Positions 16,815 through 26,470 of a stretch of DNA of 64,000 nucleotides are shown here, in pieces. Origin of the DNA: Fodinibius sp964490705 (GTDB lineage: Bacteria > Bacteroidota > Rhodothermia > Balneolales > Balneolaceae). The stretch is from NCBI GenBank assembly GCA_964490705.1, contig CAZBCG010000009.1, positions 1-64,000 of the forward strand, written 5' to 3'. The notes under the pieces were generated by a model. That model saw only the letters and a program-made list of their open reading frames with translations, was not told where the DNA came from and did no database searches. Every line of letters begins with the position of its first letter. The first letter of the stretch is position 1. The position numbers and the translations under genes were made by a program.

Positions 16815-16826
16815 ATGAACGTTCAT
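16815..16826. promoter_or_regulatory. Palindrome ATGAACGTTCAT, candidate LacI-type operator
   Basis: Perfect 12-bp palindrome 35 bp upstream of the TIM-barrel gene start. A central CG within AACGTT is typical of LacI/GalR-family operators. A second CG-centred palindrome TTGCGCAA lies at 16881-16888. Binding by either LacI protein of this window is inference. Confidence 0.45.
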
Positions 16827-16880
16827 CCCATGACCAAAACTTTTGATTTTGCTACTGGTAATAAAAAGGAACGGATGAAC

Positions 16881-16888
16881 TTGCGCAA
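16881..16888. promoter_or_regulatory. Palindrome TTGCGCAA, candidate operator
   Basis: Eight-base CG-centred palindrome, flanked by ggatg (16873-16877) and catcc (16890-16894). It lies about 100 bp upstream of the TIM-barrel gene, 55 bp from ATGAACGTTCAT; two sites at such spacing would allow looping by a LacI-type tetramer. Confidence 0.35.
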
Positions 16889-16915
16889 CCATCCTCTGTA
16901 AAATATTGATACAAT

Positions 16916-16959
16916 AAAAAAACCCCTGCAATAAACGCCTAAATCGTTTACTACAGGGG
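16916..16959 (-). terminator. Terminator of polysaccharide locus 1
   Basis: On the minus strand, cccctgtagtaaacg and cgtttattgcagggg (stem bases 16923-16937 and 16945-16959) pair with two mismatches around a short loop, followed by seven T (A-run 16916-16922 on plus). It lies 28 bp after the SusE/F-like gene. Confidence 0.87.
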
Positions 16960-16987
16960 CTGTGTCAGGGATGGAGTATCCGACTGT

Positions 16988-18238
16988 TTATTCGGCGGGG
17001 ACGATATTCAGAATTCGTCCTGCATTTTCGGCATCAATAGTAAATGTAACCTCGTAGGTACCGCCTGTATTTACAAAGTAATTGTCTTGCCCTTCTTCTT
17101 TGACTATATCTTCATTTTCAAAAGCGGAACCAGTCTTAGCAGCACCTCCATATGTAATCCATGCGCCTTCTTCAGCATTTTCGCGTAGTACAAACGAACG
17201 GCCTTCGATCAGCTCCATAGTCCAGGTCCAGTGGTATAAATTACCATCCTTGGTTGGTGTTTTAATATGCCGAATTTGCGACCAACTGCCTTCGGTAGTA
17301 CCGTCTTCAAGGTAGAAGGCATTTCCGAACCAGCCGTATTCAACATCGGAGTAATCGGGAAAAACATCCGCGGTCTTAACTTTGGTTTCCGACCATTCGC
17401 CACTTTCAGCATTAAATTTCAGGCGAACGTCAAAAAGACCGGACCGATGGTTGGGGATATTTTCGAGATAGAAACCGATATCATAATTCCCCGTGCTGTC
17501 TTCCCAGGCATCGGCATAGCTTTCTACGCCCAAGCTAGACAGAGTAACCACCTCTGGTCCCTGATATACGTGCCATCCTTTGTTAAACCGATATTTGTAT
17601 CCTGTTGCTCCTGTGAGCTCAACATCAGAGATTTCATAAACTGCCGAGTCCATTGAGACATGAGTCGCGCTCAAATCGGTGCCAGTTTCCCATGATCCCG
17701 GTGTGGCATCACCAATAACATCGGGTTTAACCGGCATAATAATAAATAACATATTTTCGGTATCTCGAGCATCAACATAGGTATAGTACAGTCCTTCCTC
17801 AGAAATACTGATGGGATCCGAGTCGGCCGTTAATGTACCATGTATGACCTCATCCTGTATAGGACTGTTCCCAATGGTCGAAGCACTGTCAAGTGAGCCA
17901 CCGCCGGGAGCACCATAGGTAGTTCCTTCTTCCCCTTCAACAAGTGTAAACTCAATGGTGCTACTGGCACCGATGTACATAAATTTGCCATAAACATCTT
18001 CCATGCTGCTTACACCGGCACCTTGTCCGGGATCGAGAACGGCCGGTGACATTTTTGCCTCGGTATCGTTCGCCGAAGAGGCGGTTGTATTCGATCCATA
18101 TACATACATGCCCTCAAGTTCAGGAACTAATTCCTCATCGTCGGTTCCAGTGCTGTTATCGGAACAGGAAAAGGCAAAAAGTGCAAGTGTAAGCAGTATA
18201 AATAACTTACTAAAATAGATGGTTTTTACTGTTTTCAT
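16988..18238 (-). CDS. SusE/SusF-like outer-membrane lipoprotein
   Basis: 416-residue lipoprotein; signal ends FAFSC with Cys25, then an acidic Asp/Ser spacer typical of surface-exposed SusE/F proteins. The rest is beta-rich, with repeated modules containing GYKYRFNKGWHVYQGPE, GWFGNAFYLEDGTTEGSWSQ and a C-terminal YEVTFTIDAENAGRILNIVP, as in SusF-type glycan-binding domains. Members bind glycan at the cell surface beside the SusCD complex. It is the last gene of the sigma-FecR-SusC-SusD operon and is followed by a strong terminator. Ligand is unknown; the aromatic residues would form the binding platform. Confidence 0.8.
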   Translation of the reverse strand: MKTVKTIYFSKLFILLTLALFAFSCSDNSTGTDDEELVPELEGMYVYGSNTTASSANDTEAKMSPAVLDPGQGAGVSSMEDVYGKFMYIGASSTIEFTLVEGEEGTTYGAPGGGSLDSASTIGNSPIQDEVIHGTLTADSDPISISEEGLYYTYVDARDTENMLFIIMPVKPDVIGDATPGSWETGTDLSATHVSMDSAVYEISDVELTGATGYKYRFNKGWHVYQGPEVVTLSSLGVESYADAWEDSTGNYDIGFYLENIPNHRSGLFDVRLKFNAESGEWSETKVKTADVFPDYSDVEYGWFGNAFYLEDGTTEGSWSQIRHIKTPTKDGNLYHWTWTMELIEGRSFVLRENAEEGAWITYGGAAKTGSAFENEDIVKEEGQDNYFVNTGGTYEVTFTIDAENAGRILNIVPAE

Positions 18239-18337
18239 GGGTTTCCTTGGCTTTAGGTTTTAGAATTTAGGTATCCTTATATATATCATGTTACTTGCTA
18301 TTATTTTTGATAACTTGCTGTTGTTATCTGGTTTGTT

Positions 18338-19549
18338 CTACAGCTCATCCAAAAGTTGTCGTGCTTTATCGGGTTCAAGCTCTATTAGAGCATTAAATAC
18401 TTCTTCCAGCTCTTCTGATCGCTCTCCTTGTTCCTGGCTTCGTGCTTTGTAATACTCATGGATCAACTGTAGCTCATCGCGGTCGTATGTTACACCGGTA
18501 AATTCTTGTATAATCTCCAGGAAAAGGAATTCGTACTCCACGGTGGGTTCAATCATTGTGCCTTCACCAAAATCATTCCAGGTAACCAGTTGTAGGAAAT
18601 CAAGATTATGTTCCTGAGCTTTTTCTAACGTTTCGCGCAAGGTTTCTCCCCCATCATGATAAACGCGCCTGTAGCTGTCGCCCCAGCCCCCCTCTTCATA
18701 GTAATCATGGAAGCCGGGATAGGCCGACCCCATCACCATACCGTCGCTAGCACCATTATTATAGTACGACTCTAAATCACTTAGCGAGGCATTGAAATCA
18801 ACCCATGAAAAGGTACCGTCAGCATGTTCCCCGAGATTACCGGCCTGTCCCCACAATGGTAGAAAAACAGGCTCTTCTTCGGTGGCACTCAAAATGGACT
18901 CCCACTCATCTGGCTCCTCGAAGTGCCGGGGGCCAAACGTTAATAGCAATGGATTATCATCGACCTGAATATACTGATCAGTAGAAAAATACTTTGAGGT
19001 CATGTAGCTGAGGTCCTCTTGGGCGGCCTCAATATCAGAAGTTCCCAGCTGCTCACTTACATTCTCCGCCGTATATTCTTCATAGACAATCCCAAACTGC
19101 AGACCAGTTGTTTTTAGCTGATCAATAAAGGCATTGCTGTTAGATAGATTGGCATTGTAATCATTCACGTGGTGGGTGCCATACCAATCAATAAGCACCC
19201 CATCGATACCGGCATATTTCATCAGCAACAGATGATATTCAATGACAGCCGGATCCTGCGAATCATACGGACCAACAAGCGGATAGTAGTGAGAGGCGAT
19301 CTGTCGCTGCCCGTTTTCCAGGGTAATATCGGGATCCCGCGTTGCCATCGTCCAGTGACTACCCCAATATCCCGACACCGGCTTGCTTTCGAACCACGGC
19401 ATATAGTGCATATACACCTTCATATCGTTGGTTTTTTCGACCTTGGGCGGGCCTTTGGGAGACGAGTCCGAGTTGCCGGCTGCATTGTCCTTACAGGAAT
19501 ACATGCCGAGCGTTGTAAAAATCAAGATATAATAAATCAGTTTACTCAT
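18338..19549 (-). CDS. GH71/99-like lipoprotein
   Basis: 403 residues; signal MSKLIYYILIFTTLGMYSC with lipid-site Cys19. The catalytic-type TIM barrel starts with VYMHYMPWFESKPVSGYWG (45-63) and has DGVLIDWYGTHHVNDYN, as in the GH71/GH99-like group (endo-alpha-glycosidases such as endo-alpha-mannosidase and alpha-1,3-glucanase). Later motifs PLLLTFGPRH and FLQLVTWNDFGEGTMIEPT also fit. It is the only glycoside hydrolase in locus 1, placed between SusD and the SusE/F-like gene, so a surface endo-enzyme that cuts glycan before import is likely. The substrate cannot be set from the sequence. The last ~50 residues form a charged helix. Confidence 0.78.
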   Translation of the reverse strand: MSKLIYYILIFTTLGMYSCKDNAAGNSDSSPKGPPKVEKTNDMKVYMHYMPWFESKPVSGYWGSHWTMATRDPDITLENGQRQIASHYYPLVGPYDSQDPAVIEYHLLLMKYAGIDGVLIDWYGTHHVNDYNANLSNSNAFIDQLKTTGLQFGIVYEEYTAENVSEQLGTSDIEAAQEDLSYMTSKYFSTDQYIQVDDNPLLLTFGPRHFEEPDEWESILSATEEEPVFLPLWGQAGNLGEHADGTFSWVDFNASLSDLESYYNNGASDGMVMGSAYPGFHDYYEEGGWGDSYRRVYHDGGETLRETLEKAQEHNLDFLQLVTWNDFGEGTMIEPTVEYEFLFLEIIQEFTGVTYDRDELQLIHEYYKARSQEQGERSEELEEVFNALIELEPDKARQLLDEL

Positions 19550-19619
19550 ACTGCTAGGTCAAATCTTCGTAAAATAGTTTCTTGTTATCCTAATACTTGC
19601 TGTAGGTGTGAGCTTATTT

Positions 19620-21173
19620 CTATTCATATCCCGTACTTGGATCTAACTCATCATTAGTGTTTACCTCTTGCAGCGGTACGGGGTAATAATAGTCTTTGGG
19701 ATGAAAAATGATGGGGCCCTGCGTAACTCGATAATCATTGTATTTTGTTACCTCTTCCTCGACAATTTCCCAGCGTACAATATCGTACCAGCGGTGTCCT
19801 TCGGCGAACAGCTCTCGGAATCGTTCTTCGCGAAGTGAATCTCGAAGCTGCGTTCCCGCTAATCCCGTATAATCGACCGAAGGCCGTGGAGTATTGGGAT
19901 CAAAACCGTAAGCCCGGCGACGTACTTTGTTCATATACTCCGAAGCAATGCCATCCTGCCCCAGCTGATTCATCACTTCGGCATACATCAGATACACATC
20001 CGCCATACGCATCACCAAGTAGTTGATGCCCGAATTACGATTGGTTGAATACACCGAATAACTCTGGGGTACATATTTTTTGAAGCTGTGGCCGGTATAA
20101 TTGAATTCACTTTCACCGGCTGGCTCCATATCTCCTTCCGCGGTAGCCACCGAATCTTCCGGATCATAAAAAGCGATCTCTTTGCGTGGATCATTGCCAA
20201 TTCGGAATACATTAACGCCATGGGGAGTAACGTTACTCCATCCCCTGCCGGGCGGTGCCAGCGGCAGGGCAATGCCTGATCCCATACCGTTTTCCCAGAC
20301 ATTTTGCTCCATGTCAATAGAATAGTTCAACTCAAAGACCGACTCATTGCTGAACTCATGTTGCCCCTGAAACAGATCTTTATAATCGCTGTAAGGCAAC
20401 AAGTACAGATTGGGATTGTTGAGCAATTCTTCGAAATAGTCACGCGCAAGCTCATATTTCTCCATATACAAGTACGCTTTGCCCAAAAATCCTTTCGCCG
20501 CATATTTATCCACGCGGGCCGTGTTGCTACCCGTCCAGGTATCAGGTAAAAGTTCTTCGGCCTTTTTAAAATCCTTGATCACTTGATTGTATATCTGTCC
20601 GACGCTGGCACGGCTTTTCATCATCTCATCACGAGAAGAGGGTACACTCAACACAAGCGGTACAGCCAGACGAGTACTATCGTCTGCAAAGCTTTCTTCG
20701 CCCCACAAACGCACCATGTGGAAATAAGCAAAACCCCGCAAAAAGTGCGCCTGGCCCAAAATATCATCCAGCTGATCTTGCTGCGACTGGTTCGGTTGTT
20801 GCTCCTCTAAATATTCAGGAGCACTTTCAATAATATCATTCGCACGGGATACCACCCGATACCAACCCCGCCATGCAATCAGCACATTGGCATCACCTGC
20901 AGTCACTTCGTTTCTGCTTTGGGCATTCCAGTAGTCTGAGGTATGAGGCAAGGCCAACAGTGTTTGCACGTAGAATGTCTGCCCAAAAAGATCCAAGCTT
21001 TTAGTCGCCGAATACACGCCATTCAACGACATATCAAAATGCTCGATTTGGGTATAGTAGTTATCTGAAGACAACTCATTTTGATTGGAGACATCCAAAA
21101 AACCTCCTTCAGAACAGCTGATAAACAGCCCTGATATCACAATGAACAACAATACATGTCTGGGAATCTTCAT
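19620..21173 (-). CDS. SusD-family nutrient-binding lipoprotein 1
   Basis: Surface glycan-binding lid of a SusCD importer. With the ATG at 21173 the protein starts MKIPRHVLLFIVISGLFISC (Cys20 lipid site) and has 517 residues; an ATG at 21200 would add nine charged residues before the signal and is less likely. TPR-like SusD features are QAHFLRGFAYFHMVRLWGE, RVDKYAAKGFLGKAYLYMEKYE, LVMRMADVYLMYAEVMNQ and the C-terminal RFRELFAEGHRWYDIVRWE. It lies 30 bp downstream of SusC-1, the normal order. Confidence 0.93.
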   Translation of the reverse strand: MKIPRHVLLFIVISGLFISCSEGGFLDVSNQNELSSDNYYTQIEHFDMSLNGVYSATKSLDLFGQTFYVQTLLALPHTSDYWNAQSRNEVTAGDANVLIAWRGWYRVVSRANDIIESAPEYLEEQQPNQSQQDQLDDILGQAHFLRGFAYFHMVRLWGEESFADDSTRLAVPLVLSVPSSRDEMMKSRASVGQIYNQVIKDFKKAEELLPDTWTGSNTARVDKYAAKGFLGKAYLYMEKYELARDYFEELLNNPNLYLLPYSDYKDLFQGQHEFSNESVFELNYSIDMEQNVWENGMGSGIALPLAPPGRGWSNVTPHGVNVFRIGNDPRKEIAFYDPEDSVATAEGDMEPAGESEFNYTGHSFKKYVPQSYSVYSTNRNSGINYLVMRMADVYLMYAEVMNQLGQDGIASEYMNKVRRRAYGFDPNTPRPSVDYTGLAGTQLRDSLREERFRELFAEGHRWYDIVRWEIVEEEVTKYNDYRVTQGPIIFHPKDYYYPVPLQEVNTNDELDPSTGYE

Positions 21174-21203
21174 AGCTGATTGTTCTTCTTTAAAATCCAT
21201 TGA

Positions 21204-24200
21204 TTAAAATTCGATTTCTATACCCGCACCTAGCGTATAAGTTTGCGGATATTGACCGTAATCTACTCCGCGACCCGTATTTGAGCCTGCAACCTCGGGA
21301 TCCATACCGGAATACCCCGTGATCGTTAAAATATTGCTGGCATTAACGTAGATACGGGTTTTACTCAATCCCACCTTGTTAAGGAAAGACCGAGGCACAT
21401 TAAAACCGAGCTGTACATTCCGCAGTTTCAGATACGAACCATCCTCTACAAAATAGGTAGAGGGGTTGCTAAAATTTCCATTGGGATCGCTGGCAATATT
21501 GCGCGGGTGATCGGTGTGATTTTCGGGCGTCCAGGCCTCCCTGATCTTGGTTGTGGTGTTATTATCCCCAAAGAAATTGCGGGTGTAGGCCTTTTCGGCA
21601 TTGAATACATCCACATCCCACACGCCCTGAATAAGCACCGAAAGATCAATCAATTGCTTATAATTGACATTAATATTCAAGCCGTATTGCCATTTAGGCC
21701 AAGGGTTGCCAATAAACGTGCGGTCGTGAGCAGTAATTTGTCCATCGGGTTCACCATTGGGACCGCTAATATCCTTGTACATAAAATCACCCGGTGCCGT
21801 GCCAGCCTCCTGATAAATGCCATCCGGTGCCCACGAGTTAATAGCATAGACCTCTTCCTCTGTATCCAGTACGCGCTGCACAATAAACCCATAAAAACTG
21901 GAAATGGGCATGCCCACCTGAGTACGAGTCATTCCTCCGATCTGACCTCCGCCATTTCCACCGATTATAAATTCATCTTCGTTCAACGCCTGCATCTCAT
22001 TTTTCATATATGATGCATTGCCTTTCAAATTTAGCTGAAAGTCATTGAAACTGAACCGCGCCCCGGCTCCGATATCAACGCCGGTATTACGCATCGATCC
22101 AATATTAATTTGTGGATTTACGGGATACTGGTTATGAACCGCAATACCGACCGAAGCCGGAATAGGCACGCCGTAGAGCAGATCATTAGTATCTTTAATG
22201 TAGTAGTCCACCGACAGATTGTATTTGCCACTCAAAAACCCGGCATCTAGCCCAACATTATGCTGAACGACCTCTTCCCACCGAACCGCCTCGTTGGGAA
22301 ACTTACTGAGATAGAATCCCGATACTTTATCCTGTCCCTGGGGATCAAAAGCATAGCTTGAAAACTGGGAGGTATAGGTTTTATCATAAATGAAATTGCC
22401 AATATTATCGGAGCCCAGCTTTCCAGTACTTATCCTTAATTTCAGATCTGAAACGAAGGAAATATCATTCATAAATGACTCATCCGAAATACGCCACGCA
22501 GCCGAAAATGACGGAAACACACCCCACAAATTTTCAGGGCCAAATTTAGGTGCCGAGGCATCTCTTCGAATATTGGCTTCGACAAAGTACTTCTCATCAT
22601 AGTTGTAATTCAATCGACCGAATTGAGATAACAACCGGCTGTTATACACATTCTGGCGATCTGTAGTACCAAAAGTACCGGTAGCTAAATTCATGCTCCA
22701 CCCCACATCCACCGGCAGATCGGTACCTGTTACATTAAAATGCTTTGAATCGGTTTTAGAGGCCTCATACCCTCCCATTATTTTGAAAAAGTGATCTCCC
22801 AGCGATCGCTGATAAGTAGCTACAATATTCGCAGTTATCGTTTGACTGTTTGCATGGCTGTATGTCAACGAATTGATCGTATTGGCAAAGGCACCATAAT
22901 CAAATGCCTCCTGGAATACTTCTCCCATATTAGACATATAGTTGTAGCCAAACGTTGATTTCAGGGTTAGTCCTTTCAGCGGATCAGCTTGCAGATAGAT
23001 ATTCCCATTCAGGCGACTGTATTTTTGTTCTTCGTGCTGTTGATGCTGGGTTGCCACGGGATTAGGCCCCTGAAAATAGGCAGGTGCCTGTCCCCATCCC
23101 CCATAGGAATTATCCTCGTCCCGAATTGGCATAAGCGGGATAGAACGATAGGGAATTCCGCCAGAAAAACTTTCATTAAAATTATCGATGGGATTTTCAA
23201 CAACCTTCGAAAAGAGTGCACTTTCGCCCACTTTTAACCAGTCGGTGAGATCCAGATCTGAGTTGAAACGAACTCCATATCGCTTGTAGTTATTATCTAT
23301 CAGGATGCCACTTTCGTTATCGTAGCCAAGCGAAAGATAAAAGTTATACTTCTCTCCCCCTCGAGAGATTGACAGATCATTCGACTGTAACATACCCCGG
23401 CCGTCGTAATAAGCATCAATCCAGTCAGTATTGTGCTCGTAATCGTCCCAAGCCGGTTCGGGATTTTGGCCCGCATTCAACCGCGACTGCTTTTTATATT
23501 GCACAAACTGTTCGCTGTTCAACAGGTTGGGCAGCTGGATGGGAGCCTTTTTGGATATTGAACTCTGAAAACTCACCTGCAAATCACTATTACCGCGTTT
23601 TGTGGTCACCAATATTACGCCGTGAGCAGCCTCTGCCCCATATATTGAGGCGGCCGTTGCTCCCTTGAGCACTTCCATTGATTCCACATCATCAACATCA
23701 AAAAAGTTGCCAGGTCCCCCTTCCAATTTTACACCATCGACAATCCAAAGCGGATCGCTATTGCCAATAGATCCCACCCCGCGAATGTGAATCGTTGGAC
23801 TGGAACCGGGTGCAAATCCACCGGCTACTTGCACGCCAGCCGACAATCCCTGCAATGCCTGATCAAGCCGATTGACACTTTTGCTCTCTATGCTCCCGAT
23901 ATCTACCGAAGAAATAGCCCCCGTCAAATTGGATCGCTTTTGCGTGCCATATCCTACAACGACCACCTCATCTCCTGAAACGGTTTGGGGCTCCATTTCC
24001 ACATCAATTTCTGTACGTCCGCTAATGGGCACTTCTTCTGTTTTATATCCGATAAAAGAAAACACCAACGTATCCTGCAGAGAAGAAACCGTCAATTTAA
24101 ATCCTCCCTCAGGGCCTGTGGAGGTGCCGTTTGTCGTCCCCTTCACCATAATATTGACTCCGGGCAACGTTTTGCCAGAGCGACTGTCGTTGACGGTTCC

Positions 24201-24680
24201 ACGGATGGTTTCTTCGGCAACCTGTTGATCCCGCTCCTCCCAGCGAATAAGCACCAGATGTTTGTTGGGGGATAATGCAAATCGTAATCCAGTTCCCTTC
24301 AAAATCCTCCAAAGCACCTTGTTAACAGATACATCCTCTGCATTTAACGTAATTCGTTTGTCCAAAGGCACATGCTCATCACTGTATGAAAGCTTGAATT
24401 CCGCCTTCTTGGCAATATCATTAAGCGCCTCTTTAAGACTTATGTTTTGGAAATTTACCGATATTTTTTGTTTTAACGTCGGCGGTACTTGATTATCCTG
24501 TTGCATATTTACGCCCGGAAACAGCGTAGAAGCAATAGTAAAGAACTCCGATGAGCGAGGCATATCCTGCGAGCGGACAGGTAATACTACAACCATGATC
24601 AATAAAGACAGTCCACCAATAACTTTTGTCCAAAAACCTATCGATGTTCTTTTGTAGCTGTTTCTCATATCCGACGCCAT
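21204..24680 (-). CDS. SusC-family TonB-dependent transporter 1 with STN domain
   Basis: 1158-residue outer-membrane importer that works with SusD-1. After an N-terminal signal (about 15-40) comes an STN domain (about 70-125, ISVNFQNISLKEALNDIAKK through LVLIR), which in such proteins touches a FecR anti-sigma factor. Next are a carboxypeptidase-regulatory-like domain (about 157-235), the TonB-box region DEVVVVGYGTQKR, the plug (to about 350) and the barrel, ending in the usual C-terminal Phe (LGAGIEIEF). STN together with the FecR and ECF-sigma genes immediately upstream shows a surface-signalling loop: ligand import would activate this operon. Confidence 0.95.
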   Translation of the reverse strand: MASDMRNSYKRTSIGFWTKVIGGLSLLIMVVVLPVRSQDMPRSSEFFTIASTLFPGVNMQQDNQVPPTLKQKISVNFQNISLKEALNDIAKKAEFKLSYSDEHVPLDKRITLNAEDVSVNKVLWRILKGTGLRFALSPNKHLVLIRWEERDQQVAEETIRGTVNDSRSGKTLPGVNIMVKGTTNGTSTGPEGGFKLTVSSLQDTLVFSFIGYKTEEVPISGRTEIDVEMEPQTVSGDEVVVVGYGTQKRSNLTGAISSVDIGSIESKSVNRLDQALQGLSAGVQVAGGFAPGSSPTIHIRGVGSIGNSDPLWIVDGVKLEGGPGNFFDVDDVESMEVLKGATAASIYGAEAAHGVILVTTKRGNSDLQVSFQSSISKKAPIQLPNLLNSEQFVQYKKQSRLNAGQNPEPAWDDYEHNTDWIDAYYDGRGMLQSNDLSISRGGEKYNFYLSLGYDNESGILIDNNYKRYGVRFNSDLDLTDWLKVGESALFSKVVENPIDNFNESFSGGIPYRSIPLMPIRDEDNSYGGWGQAPAYFQGPNPVATQHQQHEEQKYSRLNGNIYLQADPLKGLTLKSTFGYNYMSNMGEVFQEAFDYGAFANTINSLTYSHANSQTITANIVATYQRSLGDHFFKIMGGYEASKTDSKHFNVTGTDLPVDVGWSMNLATGTFGTTDRQNVYNSRLLSQFGRLNYNYDEKYFVEANIRRDASAPKFGPENLWGVFPSFSAAWRISDESFMNDISFVSDLKLRISTGKLGSDNIGNFIYDKTYTSQFSSYAFDPQGQDKVSGFYLSKFPNEAVRWEEVVQHNVGLDAGFLSGKYNLSVDYYIKDTNDLLYGVPIPASVGIAVHNQYPVNPQINIGSMRNTGVDIGAGARFSFNDFQLNLKGNASYMKNEMQALNEDEFIIGGNGGGQIGGMTRTQVGMPISSFYGFIVQRVLDTEEEVYAINSWAPDGIYQEAGTAPGDFMYKDISGPNGEPDGQITAHDRTFIGNPWPKWQYGLNINVNYKQLIDLSVLIQGVWDVDVFNAEKAYTRNFFGDNNTTTKIREAWTPENHTDHPRNIASDPNGNFSNPSTYFVEDGSYLKLRNVQLGFNVPRSFLNKVGLSKTRIYVNASNILTITGYSGMDPEVAGSNTGRGVDYGQYPQTYTLGAGIEIEF

Positions 24681-24712
24681 AATATTAAGCTATCGCTGAT
24701 TTTTAATTCCTG

Positions 24713-25768
24713 TTATTGATTTGAATAGATGTGAATTGTTCGTCCACTGCGCTCATAATGCGCATCAATAGAGAGAGTAATAATATTCAAGACTTCCGTC
24801 ATCGGTTCATCTTTAAAAGAAGCTGTAATCGTACTCGTTCTGAGCGATTGATCAGCCACCACAATATTAATATCGTACCAGCGCTCCAGCTGAGAAATAA
24901 CCCTGGGTAATGGTGAGGATTCAAAAATCAATCGTCCATCTTTCCAACCCAGATATTTCGAAATATTGGCAACTTCCCTCACCCTGGTGATTCCATTGCT
25001 AGTTATACTGCCTCGTTTATTTTTTGTGATAGGCTTACTTTGCAGATCTGAGCGTGACAGTGACCCAAGCGCAACTTTTCCTTCTTGAACCACAACCTGA
25101 ATCTCATCATCTTCGGCATAGGCTTTAACGCCAAATTTAGTCCCAAGCACCCGGGTATAGGCATCCGCAGTATGTACTATAAATGGCTTATTGGGATTGT
25201 GTGCCACCTCAAAATAGGCTTCTCCTTCTAGAGTAACGCGGCGTACCGAATCGCCAAAAGCCGGAGGAATTTCAATTTTACTCTCTGCATTAAGCTGTAC
25301 TTTTGTTCCATCCATCAATCGCACTGAAGTCCGCTGGCCCCGCTCGGTACTAATTTGCTGTACAGTCGTTTGTTGCTCCGCCACCGAGTCATCAGGTGCA
25401 GTAACAAACCGGGGCATAATATTATACACCAGCACTGTTACTAAAATTACTGCTGCCACAGACCAAATTGCAGCCACCGTGCGGCTGGATTTGCGACGAT
25501 TACGAGAATCAGAATACCACTTCTGCAGATGCTGTACCGTTGTTTTCGGATCCGACACCTTATCTTCAGAAATTTTGTGTTGAAATGAATCCCACGCAGA
25601 CTCGGCATCTACCTGTATTTCATCTTTTGGTTCAACATCCCATATTTTTATAAGCGAATGCATAAACGTTCGATTCTCGGGGTCAGCATTAAGCCAATCT
25701 TCGACCTGTTGTTTTTCTTCCGGACTGCACTCTTCCGACAAAAATTTTTGTAGCAGTCTCCAATTCAT
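24713..25768 (-). CDS. FecR-family anti-sigma factor
   Basis: 351-residue inner-membrane regulator. The cytoplasmic N-terminal part (1-95) should bind the sigma factor; one transmembrane helix at about 98-118 (AAIWSVAAVILVTVLVYNIM); then the periplasmic FecR domain (about 140-240, with RVTLEGEAYFEVAHN and FIVHTADAYTRVLGTKFGVKAY) and a DUF4974/STN-interacting C-terminal domain (about 280-350, LPRVISQLERWYDINIVV). It is encoded between the ECF sigma gene (129 bp upstream) and SusC-1 (32 bp downstream), the classic regulatory order. Confidence 0.95.
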   Translation of the reverse strand: MNWRLLQKFLSEECSPEEKQQVEDWLNADPENRTFMHSLIKIWDVEPKDEIQVDAESAWDSFQHKISEDKVSDPKTTVQHLQKWYSDSRNRRKSSRTVAAIWSVAAVILVTVLVYNIMPRFVTAPDDSVAEQQTTVQQISTERGQRTSVRLMDGTKVQLNAESKIEIPPAFGDSVRRVTLEGEAYFEVAHNPNKPFIVHTADAYTRVLGTKFGVKAYAEDDEIQVVVQEGKVALGSLSRSDLQSKPITKNKRGSITSNGITRVREVANISKYLGWKDGRLIFESSPLPRVISQLERWYDINIVVADQSLRTSTITASFKDEPMTEVLNIITLSIDAHYERSGRTIHIYSNQ

Positions 25769-25897
25769 ACTAGTATATACTTTGGTTTTGTTACTGCTTC
25801 TACTAATACATACAATCGAAAAAGGAGCTACCCGGGAATTTTTTTCAGATTTCTTGTGATCTACTGAAAAAAAATGTCAAAAGAAGGGAAATACGGA

Positions 25898-26470
25898 TCA
25901 ATTCTTTAAATACAGGGAAGAATAAGACGACAAATATTCGGAAAGGCTATTGCGGAGCTTTTCGAGAGCACGACTCATTTGTGATTCCACCGTACGCACC
26001 GAAATATCAAGTACATCAGCAATTTCTTGATACGAAAGTCCGTCTTTTCGGCTCAATTTATAAATGCGCCGAGCCCCTTCAGGCAGATCCTCAATAGCTT
26101 CTTGCGCAGCTTCAATAAATTCTGATTGCTCGTCAAAATCATGCATTTGGGATATGTCCACCGAATTCAACCAGTCGATCTGTTTATTGTATTTTTCAGC
26201 CACATCCTTGTGCTTTAAATAGTTCAACACCTTATTACGAACGGCCTTATACAAGTAAGATTTGATATTTTTGTCAGGATCTAGCCTCTCTCTTGATTCC
26301 CATACATTCAAAAACACATCTTGCACTAATTCTTCTGAAATATGAACTGAATGCACATATCTCCATGCAAAATTACACAACGGATCGTAGAATTTGAGAA
26401 ATAGCCTCTCAAATGCATCCTTATCGCCCGTCTTTATTTTTTTGATCAACTGATTTATCTCATCGCTCAT
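25898..26470 (-). CDS. ECF-family RNA polymerase sigma-70 factor
   Basis: 190 residues, of the Bacteroidota family often found with FecR/SusC. Region 2 spans about 12-80 (DAFERLFLKFYDPLCNFAWRY, EELVQDVFLNVWESRE, SYLYKAVRNKVLNYLK); region 4 spans about 125-180 (LPEGARRIYKLSRKDGLSYQEIA, ISVRTVESQMSRALEKLR, a helix-turn-helix). It heads the locus-1 operon, so it probably drives its own operon once freed from FecR. The upstream 557 bp is non-coding and separates it from the divergent LacI-1 gene. Confidence 0.95.
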   Translation of the reverse strand: MSDEINQLIKKIKTGDKDAFERLFLKFYDPLCNFAWRYVHSVHISEELVQDVFLNVWESRERLDPDKNIKSYLYKAVRNKVLNYLKHKDVAEKYNKQIDWLNSVDISQMHDFDEQSEFIEAAQEAIEDLPEGARRIYKLSRKDGLSYQEIADVLDISVRTVESQMSRALEKLRNSLSEYLSSYSSLYLKN

